From Diatrype stigma (lineage: Eukaryota > Ascomycota > Sordariomycetes > Xylariales > Diatrypaceae), in contig JAKJXP020000101.1 of the NCBI GenBank assembly GCA_022225965.2, positions 62,001 through 126,000 of the forward strand: DNA of 64,000 bases, given 5' to 3'. The position numbers and the translations under genes were made by a program. Under the pieces are notes generated by a model, which did no database searches, was not told where the DNA came from, and was given only the letters and a program-made list of their open reading frames with translations. Of the stretch, positions 27,138 to 40,800 are shown piece after piece (positions within the stretch are counted from its first letter, which is position 1; each line of letters opens with the position of its first letter).

Positions 27138-30106
27138 ATGCCCTCTCGACAGCCAACGTCATGGGACGAGTACGACCGCGGCGCCTCCCCGGGCCGCAGC
27201 GATAGCGCGGGCTCGCCCGGAAACCAGGGCAGCATCCGATTTGAGGGGGAGCAGCGGCCTCTGCTCAGCGACAACGGGGAGTCGCGAGAACGACCAGCGC
27301 TCGGCCGTAGGAGGTTGGTCACCAGCTCTGCTTTTGTTGGTTCTCTTTTGCTTTGCTTGGCTTTCAGGGGAACAGATGAGGTGAAATAAGATGAGATTTT
27401 TGGCTGGCTGGCTGGCTGTTACTGCTGATATTTCTTTTCTCTTTTCCTCTGTGAAAATGACTGGTTGGCTGACCACGAAAATGCCCGTTGGCGTGCGATA
27501 TACAAAACAGGTCCTCGAGCACGAACCCTTTCGCCGGTCTCACGGACATCGGCGGCGTCAACAGCATCCGACAATTCAGCCGCAGCTGGCAGCGCGCCGC
27601 CGTCTTCCCCGAGGTCATCCCGCAGCGGCCGAGCTTCGCCTTCGCGCCTGACCAGGAGCCCGCCCACCACCACCAACAATATGCTAGAGGCGATGTCGAG
27701 GCGGGGGCGGGGGCGGGCCCGAAGGCATCGCTGATCCGCGAACACCTCGAGGCCGCGGACATTGATACTGTAGGAGAGGACGAAGATGGTGCAACAGAGC
27801 CGGCCTCGCACCTCGGTGGCGGCGATCGCAGTGGCGCCGCGTCGCCCCGAGACAACCGTCATGATCAACATGCCCAAGAAGCGAAGCGGCAGCGGTCTAA
27901 CAGCGATCTATACAGAGTGCTCTCGTCGTCGGTGGGGAGCGGCTCACCGCGGGGGCGGCGCAGCAACTCGATCTTCGAGGTGCCGCCGCACCTGGCGGCG
28001 CCCGACATCGCCGGCAGCTGGGGGACGTACCGGAGCTACGGCACGGTCGACGCCGACGTCGACACGGTCCGGTCGGGCGACGACATCAGCCGGCCGTCGA
28101 TGGCGCACGCGGCGGAGTTGTGGCGCCAGCAGCAGGAGTCGGGCGTCAACGTGCCCGATGGCGAGCGGCCGCCCATCCTGGTCAAGGAGGTGGAGCAGGA
28201 GGGCCGGATCGTGCTCGCGGTGTCCGGGCAGTCCACCCTGCCGCAGACGGTCATGAATGCTACGAAGTGGGTGTTCTTCCTCCCCCTTATGATTATGACT
28301 ATCTAGCGACCACGTCCAATTCGTATTTCGGAGGGGTACCTGTAAATAGAGATAAGGGGCCCAAGAAAAGCAGAGGGAAAAGAGGGTGGAAAGAAATGCT
28401 GACTAGACATATCATATCATAGTGTCCTGATTGGCGTCGGCCTGCTCAGCTTGCCCATGGGGCTCAAGTACGCCGGCTGGGTTTGCGGCATGGTCATCCT
28501 GGGCCTGTGTGCGCTGGTGACCAGCTGGACGGCGAGGATACTGGCGAAATGTATGAACTTGGATCCTACTATGATCACGTTCTCCGACATCGCCTACATT
28601 TCGTTTGGGAGGAAGGCTCGAATAGTGACCTCAGTCCTATTCACGCTCGAGCTACTCGCGGCGGTAAGCAAACCAAACAACTTCCCGATTCATTATTCTG
28701 TTCTCTTCGCAGTCGGCTTCCAGAGGCTGGGGTTGGTCACAGTAACACAATCCGGGTGGAAGGGTTTCCCGAACGACCTCTATACTTCATCACAATACCC
28801 GTAAGGAGGCGATTGCTGACTTCCTATATTGCAGTGCGTGGCGCTGATTGTACTGTTTGCCGACTCGCTAGCCCTGTTGTTCCCCGGAACTTTGACCGTG
28901 GTAGGGTGGAAGATCGTCTGCGCCTTAATACTTGTACCCTTGCAATTTGCTCCCCTTTCTATACTCAGCTTCACCAGTTTTATTGGCATCGTATGCAATT
29001 TTTGCAGTAGGTCACTTGCATATCCCTCCTAGATCTCACAAGGGAACGAGGCTAACCACCAGCCTCAGTCGTCATCATCGTGTTCGTGTGCGGTTTCCTC
29101 AAGCCACACACTCCCGGGTCGCTTCTCGAGCCGGCTACGACGTATCTCTTTCCTGCCAATTGGCTGACTCTGCCCTTGTCCCTCGGACTGCTGATGTCTC
29201 CATGGGGTGGGCATGGCGTTTTCCCCAATGTATGGGCCTCCTTGTTGAAATCCTGGGGTAACAGTAAAGCTAACGTGGTTGGTAGATCTACCGAGACATG
29301 CGACATCCCTACCGCTTCAAGGAGGTGAGTTGCATGCCATGTCTCTCTGGATATATGAAATGCTGACAGATCAGGCGATAAAATACACTTTTGGCATCAG
29401 CGTGAGTACCCGCACGGTCCTATCCGCAAAAGAAGTGCCTGAATTGACGTGGAGCAGTATCTTATCGACGCGTCGGTGGCCGTGGTGGGCTTGTTGATGT
29501 TCGGAGACGGTGTACACGACGAGATCACGGCCAACATTCTTGAAGAGATGGGCTACCCGGCTGTCCTGCACATCCTCCTGGTCATATTCATCTCCATCAT
29601 CCCCCTGACCAAGATTCCCCTGAATGCGCAGCCGATCATCACCACGTTCGAGGTCCTGTTCGGACTGCGCCAGCAGGTGGTCTCGGAGGAAGGCCACCTG
29701 ATCGGGCTGTCGAGCGCTTCGCGGGGCATCATGAAGGCCGCGGTCAGGATCGTGACGCTGCTGGTGTTCCTGCTCGTCGCCATCCTGTTCCCCGCCTTCG
29801 ATTCCATCATGGCGTTCATGGGCAGCGCGCTCTGCTTCACCATATGCGTGACGTGAGTTTAACGGCACAGATTCCGCTTACTTCTTTTCCATCCCGCCCC
29901 TATCCACTGTAACTTCCGATGACTAATGATTTATATTTCTTTGTTCATCTAGTCTTCCCCTTGCGTTCTACCTGAAGCTCTTCGGCCACGAAATCAGCTG
30001 TCGCGAGCGCGTATTCACGTGGTGCGTGATGCTGCTCTCCCTGCTGCTCTCTATCGTCGGAACCGTCTGGGCGTTCTTGCCTAAGAGCCTTATTGGTGCC
30101 GAATGA
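27138..30106 (+). CDS. AVT1: Avt1-like vacuolar amino acid transporter (AAAP/SLC32 family)
   Basis: Predicted proton-coupled amino-acid transporter of the vacuolar membrane; yeast Avt1 loads neutral amino acids into the vacuole. Nine exons: 27138-27313, 27511-28266, 28423-28663, 28835-29006, 29069-29229, 29286-29324, 29375-29401, 29458-29852 and 29953-30106. All junctions are in phase and give 706 residues. The start is fixed by an in-frame TAA immediately before the ATG. The first 310 or so residues are hydrophilic, Ser/Arg-rich and probably disordered and cytosolic, as in Avt1. Membrane helices begin at the family hallmark NVLIGVGLLSLPMGLKYAGW. Later marks are the FPNIYRDMRHPYRF loop and the VGLLMFGDGVHDEIT helix. 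Exon 7 is only 27 nt (AIKYTFGIS) and is supported by family alignment. The weakest splice site is the first donor (GTTGGT). Confidence 0.93.
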
Positions 30107-33100
30107 GGTAAGAGAGGCGATGTCTACCTATCAATGAAGAAAGGTGTATCCTCCGTCTTCCCCCTTGGCTTCTCGCATGACAGTTGTTGCATTCGCATCG
30201 TTATCATGCGATAGACATAGCATAACATGGTCGGGATAGTGATGGTAGTGGTGGTGGATGTAGTTCTCAAGCGACTGGCTCATGTAAATAATAGCACTGC
30301 AGTGTCTGACTTCCCCGGGAACGGAGATATGAGACGGGGAAATAAATATGTCTACATATGATCATCAATGGCAATGGCTTGCATTGTTCTACTTTCACTT
30401 GCTCTTTTTCTTGGGTTGTGCACCAGGACCGTGACCGCCTGTACCGTCTCCTTTAACATTAAGTATACCAACCAGTATCTGAGTTGAGTTGCATTCCCAT
30501 TGCATGCCCCCCGCTCCTCCTTTCCTGTCGGAGTAACAAAACTGCAGCAATAATGAGACCTGGCGATGAGGTTGTCTAGTAGCACATCTAAGCAGACACG
30601 CTATTGCCCTCTACCCTGAAATAGGGGCACTTCTACTCTGGAATGTATGTTATTTTCAACACATTTAAAATTTTATGTAGACGACTGTCAACAATGCAAG
30701 AACTTGCGGCTATCCCGACCAAGATTATGCCTAAATAATCAAATCTTTTGCGATATACTCGCTAGCTGTAAGACAAGATGTTTCTCGAAGGGGACTGACT
30801 GACTCTGCCTGTTTTACCGAAACAACGGGAAGATAGATGTGCTGGAATGTGAAGGGGTTATTTCGTAAGACTTGGTTGGAATGCCAGACTTCGACTCGCC
30901 TCCACCGATTGGAAAGCCTGGCCACGACTATCAAATGGTCTTAGTATACTATCCTATCCTGGCTACAGAGTTTCTATTCCGTACCTAGTTGATCGTCTGG
31001 CCTGGCATGTTCATGGGACGGATAGTAGGAAATATGAGATGTCTCATAGGTCTCGATGGTCGTCAACCCCGAGGTGGCCCGAGGTCAACGGGAGGGTAAA
31101 ACACACGACGATGGAACGTCTTAACGGTTCTTCCCGTCTTCCTCGTTGACTAGGTAGGTATCCACCATAGACTGAAGTCACATGCGGCTACATCATCATT
31201 AGCTATCATCTTACGCAGGGCCAGTTGCCTAACTACAAACAACAATCCTGAAATGTCCTGGACAGTGTAGCAAGACTAGCAAAGCTGTCTTTACCCCAGG
31301 TGTCCGGCTTGGGCTGCACAACACACCCCTTATGCCTGAAGGTAGCAAAGCAGGAATGGTTTCGTTTGAGAGGTATTATTATTCCTTTTCTTTTTCTATA
31401 CTCTATATCTCTATACACTCGTTCAGCCATGTCATATATATGCTTGCATCGATCTTGGCTATGAAGGACACGTTCCCTTTTTTTCTGGTTTCACAAAATA
31501 TAAGTTTACATACTAAAACGAGTTTAAAGAAGGCACTTCACTTTGAATCTGTATATCGAAGTATATCCGGTGCCCTCGCTGTCTCCAGTAGGCGTTGCCA
31601 TCTGCCGTGATGGCCCCTTTCCAAAGAGGTTTTCGAGCTGATGTCAACGGCGTGAGATCACTTGGATATATGCAAACTTGAAGGACCTACCTATCCGTAA
31701 CGCAACGGTACAGCAAGCTCCCATTCTTCCATTGGGTTGTTGCTCGACTCCCGTGCGACTTTTATGGGAAGTCCACGATCGATTTACAACCATAGCCAAC
31801 TAAAGTACCCATCTACCATTTATCAGCTTACCCGGTACTTATTACAAGAGCTGTTAGTGAATTGGCGAGTAATATGGTGGAATTCAGTTAATAATCAGCT
31901 CATTCCAGCGCATCCGAGAACCGAAACACCAGAAAAACGTCACCACCCATCTTGGAACTGACACGCTGTCAACATGGACGACACACGTGTCGAAGTAAAC
32001 AAATCTACCCCATGGTATTCGTCATATATACATGCACACCTACATCGTGACTAAGTATGTAGGTAAGTTAGTCAATATGTACTTACGATCATTACTACAT
32101 AGTCCACTTCGTACTCGATAATGTCTTATTAAATTTCACAGCCTCAACCTGTCGAGCTAGCGGCTGGCTAGGCAATAAGCTGGAGCAGCACGGTTTTAGA
32201 CTCCAGTACATAATAGCTCCCTAGCTATTTTAATCATGGATAACAGCTACGTATGCAAGCTATCCTACGTACTAGTAAGGATGCCATCGCGGGCTCATCT
32301 TATTGTCGGGTACCCAGTGCATACCTAGGTACTATGTAATTAGAGGCAAGTGACATGCCAAAGATAAGCAATGGAAGCTCGCGGATTGATTGATACATTG
32401 GACGCCGCGTCGGTGAGGTAATAACTGACACATAATAATCATCTGTACATAGTAGGTCTATAGTTAACAAGTTCCCATTATCATAACCTTCCTCTGCGAA
32501 GTGCATACTATGTATTCACTGAGCGGGTTCTAGGCGGCCTCCGAACGCGCCGCTCCGGAATCGGGTTCGGGCCCATATGTTATGGCTCATCAGCAGGTCG
32601 TACCACGTACCTATCAGAAGGCTATTATTAGGTTCCCTCGGGCACCTAGTTAGTTACACACATGTATTCGTGCGTACAGTTTGGCAGTTGGAGTCGTGTC
32701 AGGCTAGTGTGTAACTTTACCTATCCATCCGTCCCCATGACCCGTGGAAATGGGACGGACCCAGGCCGACCCGAGCCCCGATCCCCCCTTTCCCTCCTTA
32801 GGTACCTATTCCCAACAAATCACCGCCGTAGGGAAATGACGGCCCCGCTGCGCTGCGAAGTCAATCAATGGTCAATAGGTACTCCGCCGACGATAACTTA
32901 TCTATTGCTATCTACCTGATCTCCAAGAGACACTTCCCATACGTCATTGAAGTTAGGTAGGTGAGTTCGTATCTAACCGGAAGCTTGCCGATTAGATCTG
33001 CTATGTAGATAGATAGATCAACGACCGCCGTCCACTGGGTCAGGTAGTCAGTCTAATGAATGACTCGGAAACCGGGGAGATGCGGTTTCCCGTCTCTTCC

Positions 33101-33921
33101 CGTTCCTACATGCCTAGGTCCGTCGTGGCGATATATGCTAACGAACCCTATCTATACGATCGGAAATTCGTCTCGTCACGAGCACGAACATTGATTACAT
33201 AGTAAATAATTAGGGGGTACGGCGTGACGAGGCGAGACGCCCCCCATGGCCATTGCGCTCGGAGATTGTGGATGGCTACACGTAAGCTAAGCAAGGCATT
33301 CCAGAAATGACTATTTCTTAGTAATTAACGAAGAACGAGATACATATGCAGCCTCTTTGGCGTCAAACATATATAATTACGTACTAGTATATGATGAATG
33401 GAACTGGCCTACATTCAAGCTCTTATACTCTGACTCTTACACCGTTGTGCCAATATCAAGTGATGCGAACTGCGTAGTGAGAACTGTGTAGTAAGTAAAA
33501 TCAAATCACCAAGGTTGTCGTAGAAACATCCACGAGCAGATGGATGAACAATCACGCGCAAGCCAATATGCTGGAACTCGGTCTTGAGTGGGTAACTTCT
33601 GGTATTGTATGTTGTAATCTGGAGATATCTAATACCTAGAGAGCGAGTTGATGCTAGATCGATCCCACGGGATGTGTCATAAGGGTGCTGCCAATTGCCA
33701 AACTTCGTGATCCAACCACCTAAACCATTGTCCGTCGTGACCATGGTTTCCTTGCTGCATGCATTCCATGCATGACCATGCCAGGCGTTATTACCAAAAT
33801 GAAGAAGAGAAGAAAAAATAGAACAGAATGAGTAGTGTAACGACGTTCAGCAGCACCTAAGACAATATCCCGAAAGTGGGTGATGAGCCCAACTACAAGA
33901 GGCCCACTGACAAAAAGGTGC
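30107..33921. other. Intergenic region between convergent 3' ends
   Basis: About 3.8 kb of ordinary, fairly AT-rich DNA between the transporter and the kinase. An AATAAA-like site at about 30340 may serve the transporter mRNA. One ACCTAGGT palindrome lies at 32323. No gene, tRNA or element recognised. Confidence 0.5.
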
Positions 33922-35877
33922 TCAGATAACTCGAGCTTCCTGCCAGTGGCCAACCCACTCATCGCCGAATCCATGGCGCCTCTCCTTGCGCCATGGGTTA
34001 TTCCAATCTCGGCTTTTAGTCCACGGGCAACCGCCCGCCATGGGGCGGTCCCGATCCCATTTCTGACTATGCTGATTCGAATTGTCCCATAATCCCGTCC
34101 CCAATGCATACGACCCGTTGAAAGCAAAACCAAGCTGGCGCTTGGACTGTGGACTGTTGCCGGGCGACCTCGATCCGGACGATCCGGCGACAGCTCGTCG
34201 ACGTTGCCCAAGCTGTGCCCACTTGTCAAGCACGCTGCGCTTGGATGGTGGCGAGTAGCGGGCCAAGTTGTGCTCAGACTCCTTGCGGGCGGGAGCCTCA
34301 TGAAAGAAGAAACCGTCAGCAACCAGATCGTCGTCAATATCGTTCGAGAAAGTATCGCCGACGGGCGATGTAGCCTCCGCTGTCTTGTCATCATCCTGTG
34401 CCGACACCTCGGCCGAGGTCACCTGACCGTGCTGAGTCGGCGTCGCATCCCGCTTGCTCTCGTGGCTCCAAGTCCTCGAGTTCAGCTGCTTGAGCGCCTG
34501 GAGCTGGCGAGCAAGTTCCTGCTCATCTTCCTCGACATCTTCCTCCCACATGTCACTCCAGCTCTTAGACACGGCATCCTTTTGGCGGCCAAACACCATG
34601 GACATGGCGTTCAAGCTCGGCCTCGGCCTGGACATGGTGATTGGCAGAGACCCAGACATGGCCGAGGCTCTGGCCCCGCCGCGCGCCGGAACGTTCATTG
34701 GCCCCGAGATGGCAAGGGAGTTCATGGACGTTGCCAGGTTCGAAGTGAAAACGGATGACATCGAAGGTGTCTGGGCAGAGCCCGAGAACCAATCCACGGT
34801 ACCCTCCGACTTCGGGAAGAGGTCTTCGGTGTAGCTCTCATCGTCAGGAATGGCACTAAGCTGCCTGAGGGGATGTGGGCTGGCGTGGAGGGCCTTGGCC
34901 CAAGGGAAGGAGCCGTTGTCGAACTGCGGGCTCTGGAGCGAGGGAGTGCGAAGAGGCTCGCGGTTGGCAGTGGCAACTGTGGCCCGCTCGCCAGCGCAGA
35001 AGTCGTCGAGCACCTCATCCAGAGTGGTGAAGCTGATCACTCGCTGGAGGGCATTCCTGGCACCGACAAGAGACCGCTTGGTCGGGTCCAGGTTCATGCA
35101 CTGCACGATGACCTCGTAAGTATCCTGGGACATGGAAGGGAACACGTCGAAGAGGGACTGCTTGTCGCGAGAAAAGTCCAGGAACAGGGGATCAGACTCG
35201 GTTGGCGTCGTGAAGGGATTCCGCGAGAAGAGGATGTTGAGCAGGCAGATACCAATTGCCCAGATATCAGCCTGCGCCGGGGAGTACCCAGCCCCAGCCG
35301 AGTCGTACTGCTCAGGCGACATGTAGCGGTCGCTCCCAACAGTTGTTTCGTAACTCCATTTATCCGTAGTCGCCAGCCCAAAGTCGCCAAGCTTCATAGC
35401 GCCCGTCTCGGTGAGGAAGATGTTCTCTGGCTTGATATCCCTGTGGTAGATGCCCTTCGAATGCATGTACGAGACAGCATCTACAAGCTCAAGCATAAAA
35501 CGGCGAACATGTTCCGTTTCGAGAGGCCCACATCCGGTGCGGATCGCCTCGTACAGATCCCCGTGGGAGCAGTATTCGAGTACCAAGTACATGTGAGCCT
35601 CAGTCTCGAAAGAGTGGATGAGATTCACGATGTTAGGCTGAGCGCCCAGACGGCGGTGGCAGAAGAGCTCCTCGGATTTTTCGTCAAATGCAAACTCTAT
35701 CCCAGCATCAGTGGCAATAGCCCGCTTGGTTAGACACTTCACCGCAACAAGTTGGTTGGTCTGAAGATCCCGCGCCGTAAACACCATCCCAAAAGATCCA
35801 TGATTAAGAGGGGAGAGTGTTTGAAACCTCCCGTCGAGTAGAACGCCATCTTGAAAGTTGTTTCTCAAGCATTCCAT
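33922..35877 (-). CDS. Ser/Thr protein kinase, Ksp1/Ran1-like
   Basis: Intronless, 651 residues. The kinase domain covers about residues 15-280: glycine loop LNHGSFGMV (24-32), ATP-binding Lys in VAVK (47), catalytic HRDIKPEN (145-152), DFG (165-167), activation segment VGSDRYMSPEQY (180-191) and ADIWAIGICLLNILFSRNPF. The glycine loop has Asn in place of the first Gly, and the VGSDRYMSPEQ plus ADIWAIGICLLN pattern resembles yeast Ksp1. Ksp1 acts downstream of PKA/TORC1 in autophagy repression and filamentous growth; that role here is inference. The C-terminal half is Ser/Pro-rich and disordered, with an acidic stretch near WEEDVEEDEQE. Catalytic residues are all present. It is set apart by very long flanks on both sides. 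Other fungal genomes may label such genes Ran1-like. Confidence 0.9.
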   Translation of the reverse strand: MECLRNNFQDGVLLDGRFQTLSPLNHGSFGMVFTARDLQTNQLVAVKCLTKRAIATDAGIEFAFDEKSEELFCHRRLGAQPNIVNLIHSFETEAHMYLVLEYCSHGDLYEAIRTGCGPLETEHVRRFMLELVDAVSYMHSKGIYHRDIKPENIFLTETGAMKLGDFGLATTDKWSYETTVGSDRYMSPEQYDSAGAGYSPAQADIWAIGICLLNILFSRNPFTTPTESDPLFLDFSRDKQSLFDVFPSMSQDTYEVIVQCMNLDPTKRSLVGARNALQRVISFTTLDEVLDDFCAGERATVATANREPLRTPSLQSPQFDNGSFPWAKALHASPHPLRQLSAIPDDESYTEDLFPKSEGTVDWFSGSAQTPSMSSVFTSNLATSMNSLAISGPMNVPARGGARASAMSGSLPITMSRPRPSLNAMSMVFGRQKDAVSKSWSDMWEEDVEEDEQELARQLQALKQLNSRTWSHESKRDATPTQHGQVTSAEVSAQDDDKTAEATSPVGDTFSNDIDDDLVADGFFFHEAPARKESEHNLARYSPPSKRSVLDKWAQLGQRRRAVAGSSGSRSPGNSPQSKRQLGFAFNGSYALGTGLWDNSNQHSQKWDRDRPMAGGCPWTKSRDWNNPWRKERRHGFGDEWVGHWQEARVI

Positions 35878-37778
35878 GACGTCCCAACACGAGACGAAAG
35901 ATGAGGATATTGAAGCGTGAACTTCAGATAGTGGTACAAGCGTACAAGCTTTCTTCTTTCCAACCGTCTATGTTAAGAACGTTCAAGATCCGTTTGAAAC
36001 CCAAGGCAATAAACTTTTTTTTGTCGTTGTGTACAGGCTAGAGATATCCCAGGTATTTGGTATTGGTATTCGATAGTGAGGCCAGGCAGCCAGGGGCAAG
36101 CAATGTGGTGAGGGGCCTGGCAGGCAAGAATAAAAGAAAACTTCTTCAAGAAATGTAGTTGGAGCGTACGGCAGAGAAAATATACAGGTCCGGCGAGACG
36201 TCCGAGAAAGCAAATCAATTTAAAACTCCAAGTCGTTAACGGGTCAGAGGCTCATCGAGGGTATTCCGGTTTAGTGAACAAATGAAAGTAGCAAAATAGT
36301 CGTGAATGGAGGCGGACTGGTGGTCCTGAAAGAATGAAAGAAAAGTCGTTATAATGACATGGAAGCGCTTCTGCAAGAAATCTCAAAGAGTGGAAGTTGT
36401 CTTGTATCTTTATGGGATACGCGAGCAGTTGGGATCCTGGGTATACGTGTTCGTTCTGCTCCGAGGTAGCGTGGAGTATACGACCAGATCAGGTAGCAAG
36501 TGTTCGAGAGGGACGTTTTCACGATTCCAAGACGTACAGTCGAGGGCGGATAGGTGACATTCGAGCGTTCGAATGAGATGTTGTCGTGGAGGACGTACTC
36601 GGTTGGCGTTGGCTTTGAGGGGTTGGGGTATCGTGGCGTTTGATGACCTAGTCGAGGAGACCGGCCTGCCACCTAGGTAGGACAGGATTCAAGACCGGTA
36701 GATATATGGAACCTGCTCACGAGGATTCGAGATCTGATCTTGGAAGGCTGGACGGACAAGGCCGGCTTGAGTGGTTTGTAAGAGCGCTATAGACTACGTA
36801 TAAACCCGTTGACTTGTTGACAGATGTTCGCTGGCAGTGGACGTCAGTGCAAGGTTGGTCCCGGCTTGAGAGCGGATCCGGCAATATACAAATTGAGTCA
36901 AAGCGGGTTCGGACTGGTGTGACGTGGTCGGAGGCTATGAAGAGTCGAAGATAGGGTGCGGAGCCTCGGATCTCGCAAGAGAGCTTTGCTTGTATTGCTT
37001 GGAAGTTGCTTATATGTGCTTGCAAGTGCTCGAAGTCGTGGGGTTTGCGAGGGTGGCTACTAAGGGGTTATGAACTGTCCTGGCAGAACAAAGGCTCCTA
37101 TATGGCTGGCAGGTGGTTATCGTGGCCAACAATGCAGGCTTAGGCTTAGGCTGAGACCTGGAGCTGAGGCAGGAGCGGGTTGAAAGGGGGTCAGGTCGAG
37201 TGGTCACTCAAAGGAAAGAGAGGATGAGTAATTGGCAATTAATTAGGTAGGAAGGGTATGCTGAGTAAAAGACTCCTTCTCGTGACTCTACAGATGGGAA
37301 CTTGGAGCAATTGGTGATAGCTGCTTGCTGTGGATAGGGGCACGGAGAGAGGAACAGAGAGCGACAAGACGAGAAGACGAGAAGATAAAAAGGTAAATTG
37401 ATGGCGGTGTCAATCAGGAAGCAGTAGAAGAAGATGGTGGACGTGGACGGATAGATGGGTTCGCTCGAGTAGGACGAGATAGGATGGAGCCGATGGGAGA
37501 TGAACTGGGACCAAATTAGGTGTGTGTCTAGCAGCTCTGGCAGTCTAGCAGAGGTAGTTTACCAGGTAGTTTACTATGTAATATGTACGGGACTAGCAAC
37601 TAGGCGACAGGTAATAGTAGAGGGTGGCAGGGTGGGTAGCTCGATGACTGGTCAGTCGCCGTCGTCGCTGGGTTGGTGGTGTCTGTGTCCAGTGTCTACG
37701 TCGTGTGTGAGTGGGACGAGCATGGAGCGACTCAGAGCAATGGCGCTAACCAGAGGATGGTGGGAGGGAGCAGGGGGG

Positions 37779-37810
37779 AGGGGAGCAGGGGAGCAGGGGA
37801 GCAGGGGAGG
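37779..37810. repeat. GGGGAGCA tandem repeat
   Basis: Three to four copies of GGGGAGCA within a purine-rich block. Confidence 0.8.
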
Positions 37811-40800
37811 CTACTTACTGGAATAAATAAGTAGGCCCTGTGTAAGTGCTTGTGTGCTTGTGTAAGTGCCTACGGCGAGTGCGTATGATGTGAGTGCCTA
37901 TGTAACGGTAGATGAGGGGATATGAGGCCGTGAGGGCGTGAGGGCATGACATAAATATCTCTTGTATGTATCTGGGAGCTATCTGGGAATTTTCTGGATG
38001 CTAGAGTATCTGGGGACATCAGGGTATCGGGAGATCGGGGAATCTCTGAAGTCCAATGTTGCTTGCTATTGGCAATTGCTGAACAAGAGCACGCACGAAC
38101 AAGAGCAGGAACGACAACAAGGGGCAAGGGACCTGCCTGGAAACAGTCAAGTGCCAACGACGTTTTAGGCAGTAGGCATTAGGCAGTCTATCAAGTACTG
38201 CTCAGCTGCTCTAGGCTGGCAATTGTACATATGCACATCGCGCCCCATACGCTCCATAGTACATACAAATGATACAATGGATGCATACACACTATGAAGT
38301 ACCGATTAGATACTGTAGATGGAAGATTGATAGAATGAGACAGTCGACGAACGAATGTCGATTTGTCTTGATCCAGGCTAATGAATGATAAGCAACCAAG
38401 ACATTGGGGACAGTTCCTGTTTACTGTCAGCGTACTGTGGGCATAGCAAATCTTATTCTGGGAGAGCGATGATGAAGAAACGACATAATCATGTCTAGGG
38501 GGCCACGCCATCAGCGAGGGCAGTGAGCAGTCTGGCAGTGAGGGCAGGCGATCTGGCACTCTGGCAGTTAGGCAGCTACTTCTACCACCCCCATCGGACG
38601 CCCCCGGTTGCGACAGATGTCGTGCTTAACCGTTCGAGTCGCATTGGGGATGATGTACTGCTATAGCAAGAATTTATTAGCCATCGAAGTAAGGTATGTC
38701 TTGGCATGGCTCCGAGACCTGATATCCAGGACCTCCAGGACCTCCAGCTGGCCTGGCACGCCTGGCTGGTTTGGTAGCTCGAGACATGGAATTCACAGTG
38801 CCTGAGGTCCCTGGAGTGCTGAGTGCCTGCAGTGCCTGAAGTCGCCATCTGGGAAGAAAGAGCCACTGACTGGCTGACTGGACATTGTTGGAGAAACCCC
38901 AGCGTTAGTGCTCCAGAGAGCTCAGGCCCAGGCCAATGATGGTGCGCATGACAGTCCTCAGACCCGATTTAGCAGCAGCTTGCAGGTTAGCAGCTCCCGG
39001 GTTAGCAGCATAGTGGACGAACCTTCCTTGTCAGTTCCAAGGTTTCGCCTTAGTGGCGGCAGCGGCACCGTGTACAAGATGGTACAAGAGACGGGCTGCA
39101 AGCAGACAACTTCCCTGCAGATCATTACACCGCCCGGTACAAGCAGGCGTGGTATTGGCTAACAGCTGCCCGTGGGATGGCCGCCGGAATCAGCAGCGAA
39201 GAGACACGCGACACGGGTAGAGCGCCCTGGCCCTACGGCTGGATCGCCAGGTATCTCTCTAACCGCAGCATGTACCCGTGGCTCCCAGCCAAAGTCCCAA
39301 GGGCACAACAGGCACAACCGGCACAACAGACACAAAGGCGACACGAGGAAGAGACGGACACGTTGCTGCAACCCCACGATTATGCAGACAAAGGGTGGCC
39401 AGCTCCAATTACAAACGCGCATGGGCGTCTCGACCGTTCCAGCATTTTCTGTTTCACAGCTAAGCCTATCACGCCAGTCATTGGGTGGGCGCATGAATAC
39501 ACATATGCACTCCTTTCAACCTGCATCCTCGCCCTCGCAGCAGTGCCAGCCAGTCCGTCTGCTGTTGTTGTCTGGCTGTCCAGTTGCCAGTGTCGTCTCG
39601 CCGGCCGGGCTCTCGTTTTCGGTGTCGTCCCTCGTGGGCGTGTCCCCTCATGGCGTCCCTCATGGCAGAGGACCCCTCAGGACCTATTAATTGCCTTTTG
39701 ACCGCTTCTATCCAATTTTAAACCCAGTCTAGCTTACCACAGCACACATGAACCAAGGGCCCTAGCTACATACCTATTACCCCGAGATCGTAACTGATCG
39801 TGTAAGGCCCCTTCGAGGTGTCGACATCGGTAATCTACCCGATGCGATGTAATTCTTAGAACAGGCGGCCTATGGAGTGGAGATACGGAGCCCCGATCGA
39901 AGCTTATCGCCCGCCGCGAAGAGGGTCGCCTCCGTCGTGTCCGCGTGTTCGCTGCAGAAAGAGAGTTCAAGACCGTCGGGCGGTTCCATATTCCTTTGAG
40001 GTTCTGGACCTGGACGCAGCATCTCCAAGGCCCCCAATATTCCCGCATCCACTGATCTCCTCACAAAATGGTGCTGCGTGAGTCGTCGGCCGATCTTTCG
40101 CGATTATCAAGTACGTACGTTTCGGTGCGAAGACGTAGTGTTGAGGGGCGTTTATCTGCCGGCCGGTTTAATCGGAGCTCACCTAGCGGCTGGACGGGGT
40201 GCACGGGGCTGTGTACGCTATGCTATATGCTGTATGCTGTATGCTCCCAAGTGTCTCTATTGACGCTGCTGATGTAAAATCGGCGTCACGTCACCTCCGG
40301 CCTGTGATATGAGAGTGACTGTCTCTTATTGAGTCGTTGGGTCGTATTGTGCCAGATCTGAGAGACATTGGCAAATCAAAAGCGACGACACTGCATTGCT
40401 GCTGCAAATAAACTGTAATTACCTATTACCTATGGTGCCATATTCACAGGCGGACGGATGCAGTGCTACCCCATTCCAGCCCTCCGTGCCCTCTGTATGG
40501 GTGTCTCTCGTGCTTGACGCCGTGGAGTCTTGGGTCGTTGGTTCAACAACAGGACGGACGCTCCTTTGGAGACTGCCGTGCGACCATACCTACTCCTGCT
40601 ACTTGACAGTCCTCGGGCATGCTCAGTCGCCGCCTTGGACGTAGAGGTACCCGGGCGAAAACTTCATCTCCCTGATTCGGTTGGGTGCAGCTTCAATCGA
40701 CTGCCCTTTCGTCGTGCGACTTTTCTGCTAGACAACGTACGTGTACGCCTACGACAGTTTCAGGCCCGTCGCTACTCCAATTTTCTCCATTATTTTCACC

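Noticed and set aside
39172..39701. Two overlapping open frames of about 170 residues
   Set aside because: Both frames open at once over repeat-like DNA, no domain, no splice or start evidence favouring either.
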